A DNA stretch of 64,000 nucleotides from an uncultured Prevotellaceae bacterium (GTDB lineage: Bacteria; Bacteroidota; Bacteroidia; Bacteroidales; Bacteroidaceae): assembly GCA_949295905.1 (NCBI GenBank), contig CASFNA010000023.1, positions 186,001 through 250,000 on the forward strand, in the 5' to 3' direction. The position numbers and the translations under genes are program-made. Below the pieces are notes generated by a model. It did no database searches, was not told the origin of the DNA, and saw only the letters and a list, made by a program, of their open reading frames with translations. Below, piece after piece: positions 45,484 through 53,998 of the stretch (position 1 is the first letter of the stretch; the number at the start of each line of letters is the position of its first letter).

Positions 45484-45581
45484 CGTCTCCCTCCCAATCA
45501 AATCTTTTTACTAAAAAACCATACAAACAAATAGGAAGAAGGCAGCACGCCTACTCCCCACATTCTTTTATTAGAGTATTG

Positions 45582-45589
45582 CAAAGGTA
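45582..45589 (-). promoter_or_regulatory. -7 box of the AraC-type gene
   Basis: TACCTTTG on the minus strand. A CAAA on the plus strand at 45602-45605 is too close (12 nt) to be a normal partner. Confidence 0.4.
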
Positions 45590-45768
45590 ATGATTTTCCG
45601 GCAAAAACCTTTATAGTATTCCGTTTTTAATAAAAATTGAACTTAGAATTGCATTCATGCCAACGCATACTAAAAATACGGGCGAAATACCAAAAGACGT
45701 TAAAAAAGCACATTGCCAAGACCATAACACAGCGGAACACAATGCCATATACGGCAAACAACAAACTT

Positions 45769-45845
45769 AAAAACGGTCTTTGGCTAGCTAAAAGGCCACC
45801 TTTCAAACCATGAAAGACGGCCATTTATAAACTGCTGGATATCAA
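45769..45845 (+). repeat. 22-nt tandem repeat array, copy F
   Basis: Three clear contiguous units at 45769-45789, 45790-45812 and 45813-45835 (21, 23, 23 nt; AAAAACGGTCTTTGGCTAGC, AAAAGGCCACCTTTCAAACC, AAAGACGGCCATTTATAAAC) are followed by TGGATATCAA (45836-45845), identical to the end of copy B. A weaker unit may precede from about 45741. Confidence 0.65.
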
Positions 45846-45906
45846 AGCGTTACACATACCCGCAAAACATGCCTGCACATAACGCCGAACATGAAATGGA
45901 GACCTG

Positions 45907-47259
45907 TCAAGACATGACACATGTGATTTTCAACACAGCATCTGTCGTATCGATTATACGGAACCTGTCATCAGGCCTTTGATTGACAAGCCAAACTATC
46001 CTACCAAGCGCATCTGCAACAACCAGCTGACGTTGCTTGTCAAAAAGATTAAATTTCCTGTCCGTAAGATAATCGCTTACAAGTTTCGAGCCCTTCATAC
46101 CGAATGGAACAAAACGGTCGCCGGCCTCAACCGTCCTGACCGTCAACGGAAACTTCACGGCGGAAGCATCGGCAAAACAAAAGCATTTGTCAGCAGAAAC
46201 CTTAAAACCCGAATCTCGCTCAACACGCTCAAACCGTAATTTCATGCTGTCATCATACACATAAACACCGCATTCGGACACCAACATCGGCCTGCGTCCG
46301 TGTTCGGCCAAAGGCTCCACAACAATACAGTCACGGTCAATAAGCAGCCTATGCGTAGATGAAATAAAAACACGTCCGGGGCCGGTGCTTGCCGACGCAT
46401 ATATTTGCTCTACCTGTGAGGGGACGAAAGAATAGCCTTTCAACAACCTGAAAAGCACATACTCTGGTGCAGGTCCTGTCATAAGCCTGTCCGTATGAAT
46501 CACAACCGCTCCTTTGGCCTTCTCCTCTACTGACACGGAAGCCACGCCGCCAACCACATCGTCCAAAGCATCGGCTACATCGGCTATACGCGATGCAGTC
46601 TTGGCAATGCTGTCGCTGACCGACGGATTGATTTCTTTCATCAATGGAAGAATGTCAAGACGTATCTTATTTCGCACCACATCGTCTACAAGATTTGTAC
46701 TATCAGTTACAAAATCCTGCCCTGCTTCAGCCAATGCTGCCTCTATCTCATGCCTTGTCACACAAAGCAAAGGACGCACTATACCGCCGTTCTTTGGCTT
46801 TATCCCGGTAAGCCCGTGTATGCCCGTGCCCCTTATAAGGTTAAGCAGCACCGTTTCTACAGAATCATCCTGATGGTGTGCTACGCATACTGCCGACGCG
46901 CCGATATCTTCGGCCAACCGCTTAAAATAAGCGTAACGCAAATGGCGTGCAGCCATCTCGATGCTAATTTTGCGCAATCTGGCAAAACCTTCCGTGTCAA
47001 AATGTGTCACATGAAACTCTATCCCGTTGCTCTCGCAGAAGCAACGGCAAAAAAGTTCGTCACGGTCTGACTCGTCACCACGTAGGTGAAAGTTACAATG
47101 GGCGGCTTCAATATCATAGCCAAGCTCACGCAATGCCAATGACAACGCCACGCTGTCAGCCCCACCAGACAGTGCTACAAGGTACTTCCCATTACATTCC
47201 ATCAATTTATGGGATGCAATGAACTTCGATACTTTCTGTAAAAAACGCTTATTCAACAT
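45907..47259 (-). CDS. tilS: tRNA(Ile)-lysidine synthetase
   Basis: Makes lysidine at C34 of the AUA-reading tRNA-Ile. Started at MLNKRFLQKVSKF; the frame extends to 47388 but the extra 43 residues overlap rlmI and look unlike the family. About 450 residues: N-type ATP pyrophosphatase loop ALSGGADSVA, VAHHQDDSVETVLLNLIRGTGIHGLTG, then the helical and C-terminal tRNA-binding domains (VRTVEAGDRFVPFGMKGSKLVSDYLTDRK). The chosen start overlaps the rlmI stop by 11 nt. Confidence 0.95.
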   Translation of the reverse strand: MLNKRFLQKVSKFIASHKLMECNGKYLVALSGGADSVALSLALRELGYDIEAAHCNFHLRGDESDRDELFCRCFCESNGIEFHVTHFDTEGFARLRKISIEMAARHLRYAYFKRLAEDIGASAVCVAHHQDDSVETVLLNLIRGTGIHGLTGIKPKNGGIVRPLLCVTRHEIEAALAEAGQDFVTDSTNLVDDVVRNKIRLDILPLMKEINPSVSDSIAKTASRIADVADALDDVVGGVASVSVEEKAKGAVVIHTDRLMTGPAPEYVLFRLLKGYSFVPSQVEQIYASASTGPGRVFISSTHRLLIDRDCIVVEPLAEHGRRPMLVSECGVYVYDDSMKLRFERVERDSGFKVSADKCFCFADASAVKFPLTVRTVEAGDRFVPFGMKGSKLVSDYLTDRKFNLFDKQRQLVVADALGRIVWLVNQRPDDRFRIIDTTDAVLKITCVMS

Positions 47260-48430
47260 ACAGCACCAAGCCTTTGAGGTATTCTCCCTCCGGATGATAT
47301 ATGTTGATTGGATGGTCAGCGGGCTGATGGAGCTGATGCAATATACGGACATTACGCTTTGCCAAAGCTGCCGCGGTAAAGACCGCATTGCGGAAATTAT
47401 CCTTCGTCACAACCTGACTGCAACTGAAAGTAAACAATATTCCACCGCTTTTAATACGCTCCAAAGCCTTGACGTTAAGCCTGGTATAGCCCTTCAACGC
47501 ATTATGCAATGCCGCCCTATGCTTTGCAAAGGCAGGAGGGTCAAGTATAATAAGGTCATATTTTCCATCGGCAGAATCAAGAAACTTGAACGCATCCTCA
47601 CAAAACGCCTCATGGCGGCTGTCTCCGGGGAAATTCAACTCGACATTGGCATTCGTCAATTCAATGGCCTTCGCACTGCTGTCTACAGAATGTACCAGCC
47701 TGGCATTGCCACGCATGGCATAAAAAGAAAATCCGCCAGTATAGCAAAACATATTCAACACCGTCTTGTCCTTTGCATAACGCTCAAGCAATAAGCGGTT
47801 TTCGCGTTGGTCTACAAAGAAGCCCGTCTTCTGTCCTTTCAGCCAGTCAACATGAAACTTCAGTCCGTTTTCAACGGCTACATTGTCATCACAACCTCCG
47901 TAAATAAAGCCGTTTTCCTGTCCTAAACCGGCCTTGTAAGGCAGCGTTGTCTCGCTTTTATAGTAAACGTGCTTTATCCTGTCACCCATTACATCAACAA
48001 GCGCACGCGCAATCTCATTCCGGCACACGTGCATACCTACGCTATGGGCCTGCATCACGGCTGTCTTGCCATAACAGTCAACGACCAATCCTGGCAGATT
48101 GTCGCCCTCGCCGTGCACAAGACGGTACGTATTATTGTCCGGATTATCTGCTATGCCTATATTTTGGCGCATGGTTAAAGCCGAGGATAAACGCTTGCGC
48201 CAAAAGTTCACGTCTATATCAACATCTTCAAAAGAAAGCACACGCACTGCGATGCTTCCGATTTGGAAATGGCCTATGGCAATGAATTCACCACCTGCCG
48301 TGATGACACGCACGGTCTCGCCTTCTTCTATATTCTCATCCAGATGGCTTATCGCCCCTGAAAACACCCATGGATGAAAACGTTTCAGACTGTCTTCTTT
48401 ACCCTTTTTCAGATATATGTTCTTGTACAT
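47249..48430 (-). CDS. rlmI: class I rRNA methyltransferase, RlmI-like
   Basis: 393 residues: an N-terminal PUA domain (about 1-80, FHPWVFSGAI, GEFIAIGHFQ), a beta-barrel part, and a SAM-binding Rossmann domain (TVLNMFCYTGGFSFYAM near 220) with ILDPPAF and FSCSQ motifs near 310-350. RlmI methylates C1962 of 23S rRNA at C5; RlmL or a general RsmD-type role is less likely. It lies 4 nt after the exonuclease gene and overlaps tilS. Confidence 0.9.
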   Translation of the reverse strand: MYKNIYLKKGKEDSLKRFHPWVFSGAISHLDENIEEGETVRVITAGGEFIAIGHFQIGSIAVRVLSFEDVDIDVNFWRKRLSSALTMRQNIGIADNPDNNTYRLVHGEGDNLPGLVVDCYGKTAVMQAHSVGMHVCRNEIARALVDVMGDRIKHVYYKSETTLPYKAGLGQENGFIYGGCDDNVAVENGLKFHVDWLKGQKTGFFVDQRENRLLLERYAKDKTVLNMFCYTGGFSFYAMRGNARLVHSVDSSAKAIELTNANVELNFPGDSRHEAFCEDAFKFLDSADGKYDLIILDPPAFAKHRAALHNALKGYTRLNVKALERIKSGGILFTFSCSQVVTKDNFRNAVFTAAALAKRNVRILHQLHQPADHPINIYHPEGEYLKGLVLYVE

Positions 48431-48434
48431 GTCG

Positions 48435-49064
48435 TCAGTTCTTTTGTTCGTCTATCTTTATAAGTTGGTAATCACCTGTTTCTTCGAGGCGGCATAGTTC
48501 CTCGTAAATATTTATGCAAGCCCATGCGTCTGTGGCCGCATACAGCTTTTGGCTGTCGCTAAGCACATCAGACTCCCAGTTACTCAAACGCACTGACTTA
48601 CTTATTTTCTGATGAAAGAAGTTTGCATAGAGCTTCTGCAAACTCAAATCCTCGACACCAAGTTCGCCTACATGTTTCTGCAAGTCAATGAACTTGCCCG
48701 GAACAAAGTCGGCACGCTTATGCAATGAGTTCATATCATCATGCAAAGACAGCCCCACCTTGGTCACACTTACATCTTCAAGTAGACGTATTATAGCCGG
48801 AGTCATTCCTGTTAGGTTCAAACGGAAAAGGAAACAAGTGTCATGTGTTGACACTTGCAACAATGCAACTTCGTGCGAACGTCCCTTCTTAAATGAAGGC
48901 TTCGTCTCCGTATCCACACCAAGAATTTCTTGAGAAAGCAAATACCCGACAGCCTTCTCTGCTTCAGCTGCGGTATTTACAACTATTATCCTGCCGTCAA
49001 AAACGGCCCTCGGAAGCTCTTGGATATTATGTTTGTCAAATTTGCTATATATAATCTTTCCCAT
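48435..49064 (-). CDS. 3'-5' exonuclease (RNase D/WRN-like)
   Basis: 209 residues, a single DEDDy exonuclease domain: DTETK at 51-55 (Exo I), SLHDDMNSL (Exo II), and YAATDAW with Tyr175 and Asp179 (Exo III). No HRDC or helicase domain, so the substrate could be RNA or DNA. First gene of exonuclease-rlmI-tilS; the neighbours suggest RNA processing. Confidence 0.9.
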   Translation of the reverse strand: MGKIIYSKFDKHNIQELPRAVFDGRIIVVNTAAEAEKAVGYLLSQEILGVDTETKPSFKKGRSHEVALLQVSTHDTCFLFRLNLTGMTPAIIRLLEDVSVTKVGLSLHDDMNSLHKRADFVPGKFIDLQKHVGELGVEDLSLQKLYANFFHQKISKSVRLSNWESDVLSDSQKLYAATDAWACINIYEELCRLEETGDYQLIKIDEQKN

Positions 49065-49108
49065 AATAAAAAGCCCAAAGAAGTCAACATGACTTCATAA
49101 GCAGCGTG

Positions 49109-49116
49109 CAAAAATA
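49109..49116 (-). promoter_or_regulatory. -7 box of exonuclease-rlmI-tilS
   Basis: TATTTTTG on the minus strand, 45 nt before the ATG; a CTTG lies about 24 nt further upstream (49144-49141), a distant match to TTTG. Confidence 0.42.
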
Positions 49117-49160
49117 TAAAAAAAAGGCGACTTATATAGCCAAGTCTGACTTTTTTCGAT

Positions 49161-49168
49161 TACTTTTG
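49161..49168 (+). promoter_or_regulatory. -7 box of ftsK
   Basis: TACTTTTG on the plus strand, 25 nt before the ftsK ATG, giving a very short leader. No exact TTTG partner. Confidence 0.45.
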
Positions 49169-49193
49169 CAAATAAAACTTCGAAAATACACCC

Positions 49194-51614
49194 ATGGGTA
49201 AGAATAAAAAAATACGTTCCGATAAATCATTCAGCGAAGTTATCGGCATGAAAGCCATACTCAAAAACGACATTCTAAACTTCATACTCGGCATTGTATT
49301 AATACTATTGGCCATTTATACTATAATCGCATTCATCTCGTTTTTCTCAACCGGAGAATACGACCAAAGTATAATATTGGACCATAGTCCACAAGAAATA
49401 CTTAACAAGAACAAGGAATTCAAAAACAGTTGTGGCTCCTTTGGCGCATTCGTTTCATACTTTTTCATCTCAAGATGCTTCGGACTTTCCGCCTTCATTG
49501 TACCCATATTCATGGGGATGACTGGGTTGAGACTCGTCAAGGCATACAAAATAAATCTGTTAAAGTGGTTTATTTGCCTTATGGTTGCAATGATATGGTT
49601 CTCAATAATGGCCGCCAAAATACTAACGCCTATTATGGGAAGCAAGATATTCAATCCTGGTGGAGACCATGGCTTATATTGCAGCCAATGGCTTGAAAAC
49701 ATTATAGGCGTGTATGGCCTTATGGCCGTATTGTTGCTTACGGCAATCATATTCCTTACTTATATAAGCAAAGAAACCGTTAATGTAGTGCGTAAAATGC
49801 TAAATCCAATAGGTACACTTACAAGAAAAGTAAAATTTGGATTTACAAACATGCCGGACAAATCACAGCAAGACAACAACACGATAAATACACTTGACGA
49901 CCCTACTACGTTTGATGACCCAGAACCACAGAGGGTTGTTTTTACTCCCAATGAAAACAAAAGCGAAACAAATGAAACAAATGTAAACGTAGAAAGCAGC
50001 AAAGACGAACCTCAACAGGAAATAATCATAAAAAAAACAAACAACGAGACAAAGGCCGATTCAAAAGACGTGTCCGGGCAAAAAGACTTGTCTGTACCAA
50101 TCGACCCACGCGAACCGTGGATTAAATACAAATATCCCACACTCGACTTGCTTAAGAAATACGAAAATGACGGCAAGCCTTATATCGACATGAAGGAGCA
50201 GACCGCCAACAAAAACCGTATCGTAGAGGTGCTCAATAGCTTTGGAGTGCAAATTAAGACGATAATGGCAACCGTAGGGCCGACCATAACATTATATGAA
50301 ATAACTCCTGCCGAAGGTGTCAAAATATCGAAAATAAGAAATCTCGAAGATGATATTGCCTTAAGTCTTGCCGCACTTGGCATACGAATAATCGCACCAA
50401 TACCAGGTAAAGGAACAATAGGCATCGAGGTGCCCAATAAAAAACAGAACATCGTCTCAATGGAAAGCATACTCAACTCAAAGCGTTTCCAAGAGACTGC
50501 TATGGATTTGCCTATAGCCATAGGCAAGACCATAACCAATGAAATATTCATGGTTGACCTGGCTAAACTGCCACACTTATTGGTTGCGGGTGCTACCGGC
50601 CAAGGTAAGTCGGTCGGCCTGAATGCCATTATTACATCACTGCTTTACAAGAAACATCCCAACGAACTGAAACTTGTACTGATAGACCCTAAGAAAGTTG
50701 AGTTCAGTGTATATGCCCCGATAGCGCAACACTTCATGGCCAAAGTGCCAGACGACAATGAAGAACCCATAATAACTGATGTTACAAAAGTTATCAGGAC
50801 ACTGAACAGTTTGTGCAAACTGATGGATTCAAGATATGACATGCTGAAACTTGCCGGCGCAAGAAACATCAAGGAATATAATAAAAAATACATAAACCAT
50901 CAGCTTAAGCTGACCGACGGACACGAATACATGCCTTACGTTGTCGTTGTAATCGACGAGTTTGGCGATTTGATAATGACCGCCGGCAAGGAAATAGAAC
51001 TGCCAATTGCGCGCATCGCCCAACTGGCACGCGCCGTTGGAATACACATGGTAATTGCGACACAAAGGCCGACTACATCCATAATAACAGGAAACATCAA
51101 GGCTAACTTCCCCGGACGAATGGCGTTCAGGGTCAGTGCGATGATTGACTCAAGGACAATCCTTGACCGTCCTGGGGCAAACCAACTGATAGGCCGCGGA
51201 GACTTGTTATTCCTCAACGGCAACGAACCGGTCAGAGTTCAGTGTGCATTCATAGATACACCCGAAATAGAAAGGATAAACCAATATATTGCCGAGCAAC
51301 CCGGACCGCTCGAACCTATGGAGTTGCCAGAACCTGCATCTGACGAAGGAGGAGACATTGGTGGCGGCAACCTTGAGGTCCACAATATAGACCCATTGTT
51401 TGAAGAGGCCGCCCGTACCATCGTACTTAGCCAACAAGGCTCAACAAGCATGATACAACGCCGCTTCTCCATTGGATACAATAGAGCCGGAAGACTAATG
51501 GACCAGCTTGAAAAAGCAGGTATTGTTGGAGCCGCACAAGGCAGTAAGCCTCGTGAAGTGCTGATTCAAGACGAAAACAGTCTTGAAACTTTACTTTCAC
51601 AACTGAAACGATAA
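49194..51614 (+). CDS. ftsK: DNA translocase FtsK
   Basis: Hexameric motor that clears the chromosome terminus through the septum and activates XerCD. 806 residues: about four membrane helices within 26-200, a polar linker (about 215-310), the alpha/beta motor with Walker A AGATGQGKSVG near 465 and Walker B VVVIDEFGDLIM near 583, and a winged-helix gamma domain at the end (RRFSIGYNRAGRLMDQLEKAGIVG). The polar linker is rich in Asn, Thr, Lys and Glu. Followed 32 nt later by the LolA-like gene, a common Bacteroidota pair. Confidence 0.97.
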   Translation: MGKNKKIRSDKSFSEVIGMKAILKNDILNFILGIVLILLAIYTIIAFISFFSTGEYDQSIILDHSPQEILNKNKEFKNSCGSFGAFVSYFFISRCFGLSAFIVPIFMGMTGLRLVKAYKINLLKWFICLMVAMIWFSIMAAKILTPIMGSKIFNPGGDHGLYCSQWLENIIGVYGLMAVLLLTAIIFLTYISKETVNVVRKMLNPIGTLTRKVKFGFTNMPDKSQQDNNTINTLDDPTTFDDPEPQRVVFTPNENKSETNETNVNVESSKDEPQQEIIIKKTNNETKADSKDVSGQKDLSVPIDPREPWIKYKYPTLDLLKKYENDGKPYIDMKEQTANKNRIVEVLNSFGVQIKTIMATVGPTITLYEITPAEGVKISKIRNLEDDIALSLAALGIRIIAPIPGKGTIGIEVPNKKQNIVSMESILNSKRFQETAMDLPIAIGKTITNEIFMVDLAKLPHLLVAGATGQGKSVGLNAIITSLLYKKHPNELKLVLIDPKKVEFSVYAPIAQHFMAKVPDDNEEPIITDVTKVIRTLNSLCKLMDSRYDMLKLAGARNIKEYNKKYINHQLKLTDGHEYMPYVVVVIDEFGDLIMTAGKEIELPIARIAQLARAVGIHMVIATQRPTTSIITGNIKANFPGRMAFRVSAMIDSRTILDRPGANQLIGRGDLLFLNGNEPVRVQCAFIDTPEIERINQYIAEQPGPLEPMELPEPASDEGGDIGGGNLEVHNIDPLFEEAARTIVLSQQGSTSMIQRRFSIGYNRAGRLMDQLEKAGIVGAAQGSKPREVLIQDENSLETLLSQLKR

Positions 51615-51646
51615 CATTAAAAAACAAAAAGCAAAACATTATAGAT

Positions 51647-52252
51647 ATGAAAAAATTATCACTGGTACTGCTCATACTTATAATAACAACCGTTGGCATT
51701 AATGCACAGAATTCCGTGCAAGCCCGTAAGATACTTGACAAGACGGCATCAATCATCGGTAACAAGAACGGCGCAAGTGCCAATTTCAGCGTAAGCGGGA
51801 AATACGGAAATTCATCCGGAACAATTGCAATCAAGGGCAACAAATTCAACGCGCGTACCCAACAAGCAATAGTATGGTTTGACGGAAAGACGCAATGGAC
51901 ATACATGAAAAGCAGCCAGGAAGTGAATATCAGCACACCTACTGAAGCACAACAGCAATCGATGAATCCGTATAAATTCATAAACATTTATAAAAACGGC
52001 TTCAGGCTCAGCATGAAAAACGTTTCAGGCGGATGGCAAATACATCTTTACGCAACAAACCAAAAGCGCACCATCAAGGAAATGTATATAACAATAGGGC
52101 GAAACTATCTGCCGCAGACTATAAAAATGCGTCAAAGCAACGGATGGACGACGATAAAAGTCTCAAACTTCAAAGCCAAGAAGCTATCAGACTCAACGTT
52201 CCGTTTCAATTCAAAAGATTTCCCCAACGCAGAAGTCGTAGACCTAAGATAA
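51647..52252 (+). CDS. lolA: LolA-like periplasmic lipoprotein carrier
   Basis: 201 residues with a signal peptide (about 1-20, cut near NAQ). The mature part is an open beta barrel with the LolA pattern (ARKILDKTASIIGNKNGASANFSV, GNKFNARTQQAIVWFDGKTQWTYM). LolA carries outer-membrane lipoproteins across the periplasm. Lipoprotein maturation is also represented by lspA in this window. A LolA-related carrier of another cargo cannot be excluded. Confidence 0.87.
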   Translation: MKKLSLVLLILIITTVGINAQNSVQARKILDKTASIIGNKNGASANFSVSGKYGNSSGTIAIKGNKFNARTQQAIVWFDGKTQWTYMKSSQEVNISTPTEAQQQSMNPYKFINIYKNGFRLSMKNVSGGWQIHLYATNQKRTIKEMYITIGRNYLPQTIKMRQSNGWTTIKVSNFKAKKLSDSTFRFNSKDFPNAEVVDLR

Positions 52253-52297
52253 AATTGAATATACGGTCATATAACCGTAAATAACAACAACGATAAC

Positions 52298-53797
52298 ATG
52301 AACAAGCTGCAATTGTTCCGCACTTTGCGCCACCATATAAAACTGGCAACGAAGCGAAGCGTGGCATACGAGCAAAACAAGACGGCTAAGGTGCTGCTAT
52401 ATATCGGTGGCGCATTCGTAATACTCTACCTTTTTTTCATCGCAATCATGTTGGCTCTTTTGGCCAACACATCAAGTTCGATGACACCATACGAATTCAT
52501 TTTCGGCCTGATGCCGTTTTTCCTTGCCGTCGATTTCCTATTCAGGTTCATCAGCCAGCAGACCCCCGTACAGCTCATTAAACCATACTCGCTACTGCCT
52601 ATACCTAAATATACATGCGTCGAGATGTTTGTCCTGTCAAGCATCGTCACACCCAACAACCTTGTATGGACGGCCATCACAATACCATACGTGCTGATGA
52701 CAACACTCTTCAGCGACGGCCTGGCCGCATCGTTGGGCATTATCATATCTTTTCAAGTTATGGTGACGGTCAACAGTCAATGGTACATGCTTGTAAGGAC
52801 GCTCATAAACCAAAGCCTGAAATGGTGGATACTACCAATCATCGTGTATGCCGCCGTATTCTCACCTATTTATATTGACGACTTTGAGGCATTGTTCGAC
52901 ATATATTCCGCGCTTGGCAGAGGCTTCACATTCTGGAATCCATTGTATTACCTGCCACTGCTACTATTGCTATGGGCGTTCGTAGAGGTGAACAAACGGC
53001 TGCAATACCATTTCACATATATCGAAAACGCCAATGTCGGTGATGCAAAGATGAAAAGCGTGACGGAGTTCCGTATGTTCGACAAATACGGACAGACCGG
53101 AGAATACATCAAGCTTGAAGTGAAAAGCCTGATACGCAACAAAAACATGCGCAAGTCGTTTTTATTCAGCACTATCTTTGCAGTATTCCTAAGCCTTGTC
53201 GTTTCATTTACAGACCTTTACCAAGACGATTTTTCCAAAATATTCTGGGTTGCCTATGTATTCCTGCTTTACGGTGCGAACACGCTCATAAAGATAATGT
53301 GTGCGGAGGGCAATTATATAGACTGCCTTGCCATACACAAGGAGAACATCATGCAACTGCTAAAAGCCAAGTATTACTTTTACAGCTCGATGCTCGTACT
53401 GCCCATGCTGCTTATGCTGCCAACTGTGTTTACCGGCAAGCACAGCCTGTTGGCATTGTTATCGATGATGTGCTTCACGGCCGGCCCAGTGTATTGCCTT
53501 TTCATGCAAATGGCTGTATATAACAGGCAGACAATGCCGCTAAACACAAAATTCATAAGCAAGGGCAACATGGAAAACAACTATTTCCAGATGGTAGCAC
53601 TCATCGTGGCAATGTTCCTGCCCGTAGTCGTCATCTCGTTACTTAGAACTTCCTTTACCGAAAACATAGCATACATCACGCTGCTGATTGCCGGCATAGC
53701 ATTCATGGTTGCCCACAACCTATGGATAGCCAATATCTACAAACGCTTTATGAAACGTAGATACATCAACATCGAGAGCTTTAGGGCGACAAGGTAA
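52298..53797 (+). CDS. DUF5687 polytopic membrane protein
   Basis: 499 residues with about ten to twelve hydrophobic helices (first near 29-53, then pairs at about 62-80, 108-130, 140-165, 170-190, 215-235, 285-305, 320-340, 365-400, 430-475). DUF5687 proteins resemble permeases of ABC-2 exporters and often sit beside an ATPase gene. Here no ATPase gene follows: the next 200 nt hold a repeat array and a terminator. It may pair with an ATPase elsewhere or follow LolA in an envelope role. No transport activity is shown. Confidence 0.85.
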   Translation: MNKLQLFRTLRHHIKLATKRSVAYEQNKTAKVLLYIGGAFVILYLFFIAIMLALLANTSSSMTPYEFIFGLMPFFLAVDFLFRFISQQTPVQLIKPYSLLPIPKYTCVEMFVLSSIVTPNNLVWTAITIPYVLMTTLFSDGLAASLGIIISFQVMVTVNSQWYMLVRTLINQSLKWWILPIIVYAAVFSPIYIDDFEALFDIYSALGRGFTFWNPLYYLPLLLLLWAFVEVNKRLQYHFTYIENANVGDAKMKSVTEFRMFDKYGQTGEYIKLEVKSLIRNKNMRKSFLFSTIFAVFLSLVVSFTDLYQDDFSKIFWVAYVFLLYGANTLIKIMCAEGNYIDCLAIHKENIMQLLKAKYYFYSSMLVLPMLLMLPTVFTGKHSLLALLSMMCFTAGPVYCLFMQMAVYNRQTMPLNTKFISKGNMENNYFQMVALIVAMFLPVVVISLLRTSFTENIAYITLLIAGIAFMVAHNLWIANIYKRFMKRRYINIESFRATR

Positions 53798-53861
53798 ACA
53801 AGACCGAATAAAACCTTAACAAAAATCCGTACGCATACGAACGGCTAATCTGAATTTTCCA

Positions 53862-53960
53862 ATTGACGGCATTTTGGTTTGTAAAAGACAGTATTTTACA
53901 TTATGAAAGGCGGCATTTCACAACCTGAAATGCCGCCTTTCATAAATCATTGGAAATCAA
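53862..53960 (+). repeat. 22-nt tandem repeat array, copy G
   Basis: Four contiguous units at 53862-53882, 53883-53905, 53906-53927 and 53928-53949 (21, 23, 22, 22 nt; ATTGACGGCATTTTGGTTTG, AAAAGACAGTATTTTACATT, AAAGGCGGCATTTCACAACC, AAATGCCGCCTTTCATAAAT) end in TTGGAAATCAA (53950-53960). Units three and four are inverted copies of each other and make the terminator hairpin. Confidence 0.68.
53903..53943. terminator. bidirectional hairpin within repeat copy G
   Basis: A perfect 18-bp stem (53903-53920 with 53926-53943) around CAACC between the convergent DUF5687 and GH127 genes. It lacks a long T tract, so termination is inferred mainly from position. Confidence 0.6.
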
Positions 53961-53998
53961 ACTGATTGCAAGCCTGCCGTCTGCGGCATCGCAAACCG

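Larger units (their letters stand above)
45502..45906. other. 405-nt gap between tilS and the AraC-type gene
   Basis: It holds the -7 box at 45582-45589 and repeat array copy F. Nothing else is recognised; the 65-residue minus frame 45627-45824 reads through the repeats and is not a gene. Confidence 0.5.

Noticed and set aside
45627..45824. 65-codon minus frame upstream of the AraC-type gene
   Set aside because: It crosses repeat copy F and has low-complexity hydrophobic content without a family match.
47260..47388. Longer tilS start inside rlmI
   Set aside because: The 43 extra residues overlap rlmI in another frame and do not resemble TilS.
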